64,000 nt of DNA. It comes from Paracoccaceae bacterium. GTDB taxonomy: Bacteria; Pseudomonadota; Alphaproteobacteria; Rhodobacterales; Rhodobacteraceae. The DNA is taken from assembly GCA_012103375.1 (NCBI GenBank), contig WLWX01000001.1, positions 2,894,492 to 2,958,491 on the forward strand, given 5' to 3'. Under the pieces are notes generated by a model. It saw nothing but the letters and a program-made list of their open reading frames with translations, was not told where the DNA came from and ran no database searches. A program made the translations under genes and the position numbers. Positions 56,744-64,000 of this stretch are shown here, piece after piece (the stretch's first letter is position 1; each line of letters opens with the position of its first letter).

Positions 56744-57931
56744 TGTCTAGCCCCCAAGTTCTGGGCCATTTCTGATTAGAGTTTCTGGCATTGGTGGTCG
56801 CATGTTCAGAGCCTGGTGCGGACGTGTGTGGTTGTACTGCTTAAGCCAATGATTGATGACGATCTGTGCCTGTTTCGTTGTTGTGAACCATTCAGCGTTG
56901 AGGATCTCGTGCCGGAGAGTGCCGTTGAACCTCTCGTTGTATCCGTTTTCCCAAGGGGACCCCGGATAGATTCTAATTGGTCGAACACCAACGCGAACCA
57001 ACCACTCCTGCATCGCCTTGGCTACGAACTCTGGGCCGTTGTCGGAGCGGATATACTCCGGCGTGCCATGGCAGAGGAGCAGCGGATATAGCGCCTCCAG
57101 AACATCTTCGGCGCCCATCCTGCTGCGAACTTCCACGGCCAGGGCCTGCCGGGTGTACTCATCCAGAACGGTCAGCATCTTGTAGCTCCGGCCATTGCTG
57201 AGCTTGTCGTGAACGAAGTCGATGCTCCAGATGTGGTTCGGATGCGTCGGCCTGAGGCGAATGATCGAGCTGTCCTTGTGATAAAGCCGTCTGCGCTTCC
57301 TGTGCCGCTGCGGGAGTTGCAGTCCTTCTTCCTGCCAGAGACGCTCAACCTTCTTATGATTGACCCGCCAGCCCTCGATGCGCAGGAGTTCCGAAACTTT
57401 ACGATAGCCGTAGCGCCCATATTGCTTGGCCAGGCGGATCAAAGCGAGCCGTAGAGCATCATCGTCTTTTGGCGCGGGTCGATATTGCAGAGAGTTTCGC
57501 GCCAGACCGACGACCCGGCAGGTCCTCCGCTCCGAGGTCGCGAGCTTTTGGCGCGTATGAATAACGGCCTGACGGAGCTCCCCAGTCGTCAGGCCCTGGG
57601 CTTTAAGTAGTTCAGGCTTTCTTTGAGGATCAGCTTGTCCAATTCAAGCTCAGCGACGATCTTCTTGAGACGCCCATTCTCCTTTTCCAGGCTGCGCATC
57701 TCCGACAACTGCGACCGTCCCATACCACCAAACCGTTTCCGCCAGTTGTAATATGTCGCATCGCTGATGCCGACGCTACGACACGCCGATGCAACGTCAC
57801 TTCCTCCCGTCAGCTTCAGCTCAATCTCACGCAGCAGCTTCAATACATCTTCGTCCGAATGCCGTTTCCGTGCCATTACATATTCCCCTCTCAAGACCAA
57901 TGTAGTGGCCCAGTTTTAGGGGGGAAGGACA
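56744..57931 (-). mobile_element. IS3-family insertion sequence (IS407-like)
   Basis: An element of 1,188 bases with related ends: left TGTCTAGCCCCC..GGGCCA and right (inward) TGTCCTTCCCCCC..GGGCCA, starting with TG as in IS3. It encodes orfA and orfB on the minus strand. I see no direct repeat at the borders (GAG left, CAC right), which fits a deletion next to the element that also removed the rest of the IS1182 copy. Confidence 0.88.
56747..57876 (-). CDS. IS3 transposase orfA/orfB, joined by -1 frameshift
   Basis: orfA (57876 to 57589) has the helix-turn-helix DVASACRSVGISDATYYNW and a leucine zipper (LEKENGRLKKIVAELELDKL). orfB starts in the -1 frame near the orfA end (about 57603) and runs to 56747; it holds the integrase-type DDE core: SIDFVHDKL, EYIRSDNGPEFVA and WENGYNERFNGTLRHEIL. 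Joining by the usual IS3 -1 shift gives 376 residues. I start orfA at the ATG giving MARKRHSDED, which has AGGGG upstream. Appears intact. Confidence 0.9.
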
Positions 57932-58560
57932 CACTGGCGGGCCATCAAGTGGCTTTCCCTGCCAGTCCTCGGCTGAGTTTGAATGACAATTGCGTATCGA
58001 GCGATCTAGAACGCCATAGCGGATGCTCAACAAACTTGGATTTTCCGGTACAACCATGGACCAGCCCGGATGAGGAACTGCTTCATGAGCGCGACGGTCC
58101 AATCAGTTTTCGTTACATCGTTGTTTCCACCGTTCAGCCAGATTGCCGCGACGGTGATTTCTGCCTGAAACAAGAGGAAATCGACAATTGGTGTAGCGAG
58201 TATCGGCCCGATCAAGCTAACAGCATTTGGTGCCGCGATTCTCCGCCAATGCGATTTTCGTTCCGTACCGATGCGCAAATGGAGTCAATTGATCACCCAA
58301 CGTACAAAGACGAGCCAGATCTTGCTGCGCGCTTTTCTGACACCCCGCTTGGTCGAGGATGGGTCAAGTGCTACTATCACCCCGACACGAGCAGAACTGA
58401 CCAGCAAGGTGAACAGTGCTGGCTCAGATTCAATCTGGCAGAAGGCTTCAAGGTGTCTCTGAGTCCACGCCGTGCGCAGATCACATCTGGCGATCCGTCT
58501 TTGATGGCAACAATTGCTCTGATACCCGAATACTGGACAGCTCTGACGGACGTGCGTTAG
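57932..58560 (+). pseudogene. C-terminal remnant of an unknown protein, cut by IS3
   Basis: An open frame enters from the IS3 end without its own start and runs to TAG 58560. It encodes about 208 residues with several cysteines (DCRDGDFCLKQEEIDNWC, SIWCRDSPPMRF, GWVKCYYHPD, GEQCWLRFNL). The residue mix looks like a real secreted or metal-binding domain rather than chance, but I do not recognise it. The N-terminal part is lost. The next 134 bases before the binding-protein gene hold no other gene. Confidence 0.4.
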
Positions 58561-58694
58561 CGGATATTCGAGACGACTGCAGCAGCACTCACTTTGTCTT
58601 CGCAGCAGCCCTCCACCCCCACACATCTGCTTGTGAATGGACCCCGGCCCCGGGTGTGTTAAGCTCGGGCGATACCAACACGGGAGAAACTCTG

Positions 58695-60260
58695 ATGTCA
58701 CGCACGTTATGCGCCATTGCGCTGGGGGTGGCGTTTGCTGCGCCCGCACTCGCCGAAGATTTCAAATGGGCGGTCACCACCGATCCGCAGACGATGGACC
58801 CGCATGCGGTCAATTCGTCGCCTGTTCTGGGCTTCCTCAACAACGTCTACGAAGGGCTGGTGCGGCGCGGTAAGGACATGGGTGTCGAACCTGCGCTGGC
58901 CACCGCTTGGGAACCGATTGGCGAAGGCGAGGGCTGGCGCTTCACCCTGCGCGAGGGCGTGACCTTCCATAACGGAGCGGATTTCAACGCAGACGACGTG
59001 ATCTTTTCGTACCAGCGCGCCTCGGACGAAGCCTCCGACACCCGCAGCTGGTTCGCCCCGGTCAGCGAGGTCATCAAGGTCGATGACGTCACGGTCGATT
59101 TCATGACATCGGCCCCGAACCCGCTGTTCCCAAGCAGCATCGCCAACTGGATGATCATGGACAGCGGTTGGGCCGAAGCGAACAATGCCGCGCTGCCTGA
59201 CAAGGAAGCCGGAAATTTCGCCACCATCAACACCAACGGCACCGGCGCCTTCAAGGTGACCGCACGCGAACCCGGATTGCGTACCGTGCTGCAACCGCAC
59301 ACCGATTGGTGGGGCGAGGCCGAACACAACATCACCCGCGCCGAACTGACGCCGATCCAGAACCCGGCGACCGCATTGGCAGCCCTGCTGTCGGGCGACG
59401 TTGATTTCATCAACCCGGTGCCGATCCAGGATGTCGCGCGGCTTCAAGGCAACGCCGGCGTCAAGGTGATCCAGGGCATCGAGGCGCGCGTCATCATGCT
59501 CGGCTTCCCGCATGAGGCTGAGGCGCTGAAGTATTCCTCCGAAACCTCTGACGCCAATCCATTCGCAGACGCCCGTGTCCGTCAGGCCGTGGCCCATGCG
59601 GTCAACGTCCCGGCGATCCTACAAACCATCATGCGCGGCAATGCCGAGGAGGTGAGCCAGCTGGTTTCGCCCGCGATGAACGGATATTCCACCGGGCTTG
59701 CGGCGCGCCCGGCCTATGACCCGGATGCAGCGCGTGCGCTGTTGGCCGATGCGGGCTATGGCGACGGATTCTCGTTCGGCCTGAAATGCCCCAACAACCG
59801 CTATCTGAACGATGAAGCGGTTTGTCAGGCGATCACCGGGATGCTGGCGCAAGTCGGGATCAACGCGACGCTGGACGCGATGCCGGTGCAAAACTACTGG
59901 CCGGAACTGCGCGAGGACAACTTCGACATGTACCTGCTGGGCTGGTCGCCCGGCACGTTTGATGCCGAACATCCGATCCGCTTCCTCGCTTCGACCCCGA
60001 ATCCGGACAAAAAACTGGGCTCGTGGAATTTCGGTGGCTATTCGAACGCCCGCGTCGATGAGCTGTTGCCGATGATCCAGTCCGAGATTTATCCTGCGAA
60101 GCGCCAGGCGATGGTGGATGAGGCCCACAAGATACTTCAGGACGACGTTGCCTATGTGCCGCTATATGTGCAGCCTCTGGTCTGGGGCACGCGCAGCAAT
60201 ATCGACCTAACGCAGCGTCCGGACAATTTCTTCATCCTGCGCTGGGTGACGGTCAACTAA
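58695..60260 (+). CDS. Extracellular solute-binding protein, family 5 (peptide type)
   Basis: Periplasmic peptide-binding protein of 521 residues. ATG 58695 gives a signal peptide (SRTLCAIALGVAFAAPALA) and an immediate mature start; a longer in-frame extension upstream comes from noncoding sequence. Family motifs: WRFTLREGVTFHNGADFNADDV, GTGAFKVTAREPG, PFADARVRQAVAHAVN, YDPDAARALLADAGYG. First gene of an operon with two permeases and two ATPases. Confidence 0.95.
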   Translation: MSRTLCAIALGVAFAAPALAEDFKWAVTTDPQTMDPHAVNSSPVLGFLNNVYEGLVRRGKDMGVEPALATAWEPIGEGEGWRFTLREGVTFHNGADFNADDVIFSYQRASDEASDTRSWFAPVSEVIKVDDVTVDFMTSAPNPLFPSSIANWMIMDSGWAEANNAALPDKEAGNFATINTNGTGAFKVTAREPGLRTVLQPHTDWWGEAEHNITRAELTPIQNPATALAALLSGDVDFINPVPIQDVARLQGNAGVKVIQGIEARVIMLGFPHEAEALKYSSETSDANPFADARVRQAVAHAVNVPAILQTIMRGNAEEVSQLVSPAMNGYSTGLAARPAYDPDAARALLADAGYGDGFSFGLKCPNNRYLNDEAVCQAITGMLAQVGINATLDAMPVQNYWPELREDNFDMYLLGWSPGTFDAEHPIRFLASTPNPDKKLGSWNFGGYSNARVDELLPMIQSEIYPAKRQAMVDEAHKILQDDVAYVPLYVQPLVWGTRSNIDLTQRPDNFFILRWVTVN

Positions 60261-60276
60261 TCTGCTAAGGAAAACC

Positions 60277-60309
60277 GGTGCGGCCCCGGTGGTGAACCCG
60301 GGCCGCACC
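60277..60309 (+). promoter_or_regulatory. Intercistronic hairpin between binding protein and permease
   Basis: Perfect 10-base stem GGTGCGGCCC / GGGCCGCACC (60277-60286 and 60300-60309). No T-run. Such hairpins commonly protect the binding-protein mRNA from decay and lower permease output. Confidence 0.65.
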
Positions 60310-60363
60310 CGATAGAACAAAAGACGCCGGGACGCACCCGGGCAAAGGGGATACTCGCACCAT

Positions 60364-61347
60364 ATGGCGGCCTTCATTATCAGGCGCATCGGCCAATCGC
60401 TTCTGGTCCTGCTGATCGTGGGGCTGGTCGCGTTCTCGATGTTCCATTTCGTCGGCGACCCGATCGACAACATGTTGGGCCAGGAACGCACGATCGAAGA
60501 TGTTGAGCGTCTGCGCGCCCAGCTTGGCCTCGATCAACCCTTCCCGGTTCAATATTACCGATTTCTTGAAAACGCCGTGCAGGGCAATTTCGGTGTCAGC
60601 TATCGGCAGGGGCGTCCGGTGTCTGAAATTCTGCTGGAACGTGCCCCTGCAACTTTAGAGCTGGCGGCAGTGTCCGGCGTTCTTGCGATCCTGTTCGGAA
60701 TCGCGTTGGGCGTGTTCACCGCGATCCGACGACAAGGGGTGGCGGCCAACATCATCATGGCGACCTCGCTCATCGGGGTATCCCTGCCGACCTTCCTGAT
60801 CGGCATTCTGCTGATCTATCTGTTCTCGGTCGAACTGGGATGGCTTCCGTCCTTCGGGCGCGGAGAGGTGGTCAAACTGGGCAATTGGTGGAGCACGGGG
60901 ATCCTGACGGAAAGCGGGTTGAAGGCCCTGATCCTGCCCGCGATCACGCTTGGCCTTTATCAGATGACACTGATCATGCGGCTTGTTCGTTCGGAAATGC
61001 TGGAGGTGCTGCGACAAGATTACATCCGCTTCGCGCGTGCGCGCGGGCTTAAGGACCGCGCCGTCAACTTCCGCCACGCGCTGAAAAACACCATGGTGCC
61101 GGTCGTCACCGTCATTGGCCTGCAACTGGGCGCGATCATTGCATTCGCCATTATTACCGAGACGGTCTTTCAGTGGCCCGGCGTCGGATTGCTGTTCATC
61201 AACGCGATCCAGTTCGTCGATATCCCGGTGATGGCCGCCTATCTGATGCTGATTTCGGTCATGTTTGTCGGCATCAACCTGATCGTCGATATCCTTTATG
61301 TCTTCATTGACCCGCGCCTGCGCGCAGACCGGACGGGGGCGCATTGA
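60364..61347 (+). CDS. Peptide ABC transporter permease, DppB-like
   Basis: Inner-membrane permease of 327 residues: N-terminal FIIRRIGQSLLVLLIVGLVAF, about six hydrophobic segments, EAA loop LRQDYIRFARARGLKDRAV and C-terminal VDILYVFIDPRLR. Its last four bases overlap the next permease gene (ATGA). Forms the pore with the DppC-like partner. Confidence 0.95.
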   Translation: MAAFIIRRIGQSLLVLLIVGLVAFSMFHFVGDPIDNMLGQERTIEDVERLRAQLGLDQPFPVQYYRFLENAVQGNFGVSYRQGRPVSEILLERAPATLELAAVSGVLAILFGIALGVFTAIRRQGVAANIIMATSLIGVSLPTFLIGILLIYLFSVELGWLPSFGRGEVVKLGNWWSTGILTESGLKALILPAITLGLYQMTLIMRLVRSEMLEVLRQDYIRFARARGLKDRAVNFRHALKNTMVPVVTVIGLQLGAIIAFAIITETVFQWPGVGLLFINAIQFVDIPVMAAYLMLISVMFVGINLIVDILYVFIDPRLRADRTGAH

Positions 61348-62303
61348 TGACTGACACGCCTGCCCCGACGCCCACGGTTGCCAAAGAAAAAAGCCGCTGG
61401 CAGAGTTTCCGCGAAAGCGATTTCTTCTATGCGTTCAAACGCTCGCCGGTCGCGATCATCTCTTTCACCGTGGTTTGTATTCTTGTGCTGTCGGCGGTCT
61501 GTGCGCCGCTGTTCGCCACGACGAACCCGTTCGACCCGGCCAGCCTGAACCTGATGGACGGCTTCACGCCGCCGATGGAACCCAACGCCTTTACCGGCAA
61601 CAGTTTCATCCTTGGCACGGATGATCAGGGGCGCGACCTCTACTCGACGATCCTCTATGGCATGCGAATATCCCTGTTCGTCGGCGCGGCGGCGGTGCTG
61701 CTGGCGATGGTGATCGGGATCACGCTGGGGCTGCTCTCGGGCTATTTCGGTGGCTGGACGGAAACGATCATCATGCGGGTTGCAGACGTGCAACTGACCT
61801 TTCCGTCGATCCTTGTGGCGATGCTGATCTTTGGCGTCGCCAAGGGCATCACGCCGGTTGAATACCGCGACCAGATGGCGATCTGGGTGCTGATCCTGGC
61901 CATCGGCCTGTCCGACTGGGTGCAATTCGCCCGCGTTGTGCGCGGCGCGACTTTGGTCGAGCGCAACAAGGATTACGTCGCCGCCGCCCGCCTGATCGGG
62001 CGCAGCCCCTGGGCGATCATGATCAAGCACATCCTGCCCAATGCCCTGTCTCCAGTGCTGGTGATCGCGACCATCTCGCTCGCGCTGGCGATCATTGCCG
62101 AAGCGACGCTGTCCTTCCTTGGCGTCGGCGCACCGCCCACGCAGCCATCGCTTGGCACGCTGATCCGCATCGGCCAGGGCTTCCTGTTCTCGGGTGAGTG
62201 GTGGATCCTGTTCTTCCCGGCAGGCACACTTCTGGCGCTGGCCCTGTCAGTGAACCTGCTAGGCGACTGGTTGCGGGATGCATTGAACCCGAGGCTGCGG
62301 TGA
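61344..62303 (+). CDS. Peptide ABC transporter permease, DppC-like
   Basis: Second permease, 319 residues. A first hydrophobic segment (PVAIISFTVVCILVLSAVCA) is followed by the family signature LGTDDQGRDLYSTILYGMRISL and the EAA loop RNKDYVAAARLIGRSPWAIM. Stop overlaps the start of the ATPase gene by GTGA. Confidence 0.95.
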   Translation: MMTDTPAPTPTVAKEKSRWQSFRESDFFYAFKRSPVAIISFTVVCILVLSAVCAPLFATTNPFDPASLNLMDGFTPPMEPNAFTGNSFILGTDDQGRDLYSTILYGMRISLFVGAAAVLLAMVIGITLGLLSGYFGGWTETIIMRVADVQLTFPSILVAMLIFGVAKGITPVEYRDQMAIWVLILAIGLSDWVQFARVVRGATLVERNKDYVAAARLIGRSPWAIMIKHILPNALSPVLVIATISLALAIIAEATLSFLGVGAPPTQPSLGTLIRIGQGFLFSGEWWILFFPAGTLLALALSVNLLGDWLRDALNPRLR

Positions 62304-63274
62304 GCGAACCCGTCCTCTCTGTCCGCGACCTGTCGGTCGAAATCCCCACCCGTGCGGGGATTGTGAAACCGGTTGACGGCGTCAGCTATGACATCAGCAA
62401 GGGCGAAATCCTCGGCGTTGTCGGGGAAAGCGGCGCGGGTAAGTCGATGGCCGGGAATGCGGTGATTGGTTTGTTAAGCCCGCCTGCGCATATTTCCGGC
62501 GGTGAGATCTGGCTGAACGGCAAGCGGATCGACCACTTGCAGGGTGAGGCGATGCGGCGTCTGCGCGGCAAGGACATCGGCATGGTGTTTCAGGACCCGC
62601 TGACCTCGCTCAACCCGCTGCTGACCATCGGTGACCAGCTGAGCGAGACGATACAGACGCATCTACCCATCGGGCGGCGCGAGGCGGAAAAACGCGCCAT
62701 AGCGGCGCTGGACGAGGTCGGCATCCCCGGTGCCGCCGACCGGATCGACAGCTATCCGCACGAATTCTCTGGCGGGATGCGCCAGCGTGTCGTGATCGCT
62801 CTGGCCCTTTGCGCGGAACCGAGCCTGGTGATCGCCGATGAACCGACGACAGCGCTTGATGTCTCCGTTCAGGCGCAGATCATTGCGCTGTTGCGCAGCC
62901 TGTGCCGGGATCGCGGCACCGCCGTGATGCTGATCACCCACGATATGGGCGTCATTGCCGAGGCGGCGGACCGTGTCGCCGTCATGTATGCGGGGCGTCT
63001 GGCGGAACTGGACACGGTGCGCGATGTTCTGACGCGTCCGCAGCATCCCTATACAGACGGCCTCATGGCCTCGACCCCGCTGGCCTCGCAAGGGCAGACG
63101 CGATTGCACCAGATTCCCGGCTCGATGCCGCGGCTGACCCAGATGCCTGACGGTTGCGCCTTCCATCCCCGATGCCCCTACGCGCAGGACAAGTGCCGCA
63201 GTGCCCCGCATCCGACGATTGATGGCGGGCGCGCCGCCTGTTGGTATCCGCTGCTGCAAGAGGCGGCAGAATGA
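62300..63274 (+). CDS. Peptide ABC transporter ATP-binding protein, DppD-like
   Basis: ATPase of 324 residues. GTG start at 62300 (overlapping the permease stop) leads into [15 protein letters not shown]; an upstream ATG frame would overlap the permease. Walker [12 protein letters not shown], signature [16 protein letters not shown], Walker [15 protein letters not shown], and the C-terminal oligopeptide-type motif [14 protein letters not shown] with cysteines that often bind an iron-sulfur cluster in DppD proteins. The stop overlaps the next ATPase gene. Confidence 0.95.
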   Translation: MSEPVLSVRDLSVEIPTRAGIVKPVDGVSYDISKGEILGVVGESGAGKSMAGNAVIGLLSPPAHISGGEIWLNGKRIDHLQGEAMRRLRGKDIGMVFQDPLTSLNPLLTIGDQLSETIQTHLPIGRREAEKRAIAALDEVGIPGAADRIDSYPHEFSGGMRQRVVIALALCAEPSLVIADEPTTALDVSVQAQIIALLRSLCRDRGTAVMLITHDMGVIAEAADRVAVMYAGRLAELDTVRDVLTRPQHPYTDGLMASTPLASQGQTRLHQIPGSMPRLTQMPDGCAFHPRCPYAQDKCRSAPHPTIDGGRAACWYPLLQEAAE

Positions 63275-64000
63275 ACGCCTATGTGAAGATCAAGGGGCTG
63301 ACGCGCATTTTCGACGTCTCCAAACCCTGGCTGAACCGATTGGTCGAGCGTCGAAGCAAAGCGTTCCTGACAGCCGTGTCCGAGGTTGATCTGCAGATCG
63401 AGGAACGCACAACTTATGCGTTGGTCGGCGAAAGCGGTTCTGGAAAGTCGACCATCGGGCGGATGCTTGTCGGCCTGCTGAGCCCGACCAGGGGCGAAGT
63501 CGAGATTGAAGGCGTGAACCTTGCCACGGAAACGGACGTCGCAAAGATCGCGTCGGTGCGCTCGAACATTCAGATGATCTTTCAGGATCCCTTTGCGTCG
63601 CTCAACCCGCGCTGGCGGGTGCGCGATATCATTGTGGAACCGGTCGCCTCGAAGGGCGAAGACACGAACGGTCTGGCCGAGCGGCTGCTGGAACAGGTTG
63701 GCCTCCATCCCGGCGACGCCGGGAAGTTCCCGCATGAATTCTCTGGCGGTCAGCGACAACGTATCTGCATCGCGCGTGCGCTTGCCTCCAATCCGCGGCT
63801 GATTGTCTGTGACGAACCGACCTCGGCGCTGGATGTCTCGGTGCAGGCGCAGGTTCTGAATTTGATGAGTGACCTCAAAGACGACCTGGGCCTGACCTAT
63901 CTGCTGATCACCCATGACCTGACCGTCGTGCGTCATATGGCCGACCGGATCGGTGTTCTGTACCTTGGGCGACTGGTCGAAGAAGCCGATCCGAAATCGC
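63271..64000 (+). CDS. Peptide ABC transporter ATP-binding protein, DppF-like (cut by window end)
   Basis: Second ATPase of the operon, N-terminal 243 codons only. ATG 63271 overlaps the preceding stop. Walker [32 protein letters not shown], signature [16 protein letters not shown], Walker B LIVCDEPTSALDVSVQ and H-loop LLITHDLTVV are present. The frame remains open at the window edge. Confidence 0.95.
   Translation, partial: MNAYVKIKGLTRIFDVSKPWLNRLVERRSKAFLTAVSEVDLQIEERTTYALVGESGSGKSTIGRMLVGLLSPTRGEVEIEGVNLATETDVAKIASVRSNIQMIFQDPFASLNPRWRVRDIIVEPVASKGEDTNGLAERLLEQVGLHPGDAGKFPHEFSGGQRQRICIARALASNPRLIVCDEPTSALDVSVQAQVLNLMSDLKDDLGLTYLLITHDLTVVRHMADRIGVLYLGRLVEEADPKS

Overview
This is a GC-rich alphaproteobacterial chromosome segment, most likely from the Roseobacter/Rhodobacteraceae group. 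The evidence is conserved gene order: pyrC-pyrE, dnaB, alr-mlaE-mlaF, pqiA-like, radA, cvpA-purF, surE-pcm-nlpD, a DUF815 ATPase with tatC-tatB-tatA, and hisB-hisH. These core blocks are intact and tightly packed, many with 4-base start/stop overlaps. The chromosome is nevertheless heavily invaded by mobile DNA and carries many broken accessory genes, so it looks like a lineage in early gene decay.

Layout. 1-3.7 kb: a frameshifted CoA ligase, a family 2 glycosyltransferase and a flavin-dependent halogenase. 3.7-4.7 kb: IS630 copy 1. 5-6.7 kb: a tiny secreted peptide, a strong terminator and a gene broken by a 13-base tandem duplication. 6.8-13 kb: pyrimidine synthesis, replicative helicase, a frameshifted epimerase, and a broken MerR regulator coupled to an intact aldo/keto reductase. 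13-20 kb: alanine racemase, Mla-type ABC transporter, a frameshifted membrane coiled-coil gene, MITE copy A, pqiA-like gene, radA, cvpA. 20-30 kb: IS630 copy 2 upstream of purF, then surE-pcm-nlpD and the DUF815/Tat operon. 29.6-32.2 kb: WYL regulator with a perfect palindrome, SDR, YcaQ-type glycosylase. 32.3-33.4 kb: IS630 copy 3. 33.6-42.7 kb: a minus-strand peptide uptake/catabolism cluster (M20 peptidase, binding protein, two permeases, double ATPase, GNAT, aldehyde dehydrogenase), with a DUF1203 gene and MITE copy B between binding protein and permeases. 42.9-45.2 kb: hisB-hisH with IS630 copy 4 inside the hisH stop codon. 45.3-47.8 kb: a transketolase-like gene killed by a 10-base duplication and by MITE copy C. 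48-49.5 kb: uxaC. 49.6-58.6 kb: accessory region with a frameshifted protease/WD40/peptidoglycan-binding gene, MITE D, a half tRNA-Gly next to an integrase remnant, a secreted nuclease/phosphatase gene split by MITE E, an IS1182-type element truncated by an IS3 element, and a gene remnant. 58.7-64 kb: a second peptide ABC transporter operon running off the window.

The most distinctive finding is a 218-base element (five copies) with 20-base perfect terminal inverted repeats and clean 4-base target duplications. Its ends share 14 bases with the left end of the IS1182-type element, so it is probably a MITE mobilised by such a transposase. Removing each insertion or small duplication restores an open reading frame exactly, which shows that these lesions are recent. 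I did not find a convincing new multi-gene defence or biosynthetic system; the single-gene protease/WD40 protein is the most unusual coding architecture. Frameshifts of one or two bases could in principle be sequence errors; the 10- and 13-base duplications and the insertions are less likely to be.
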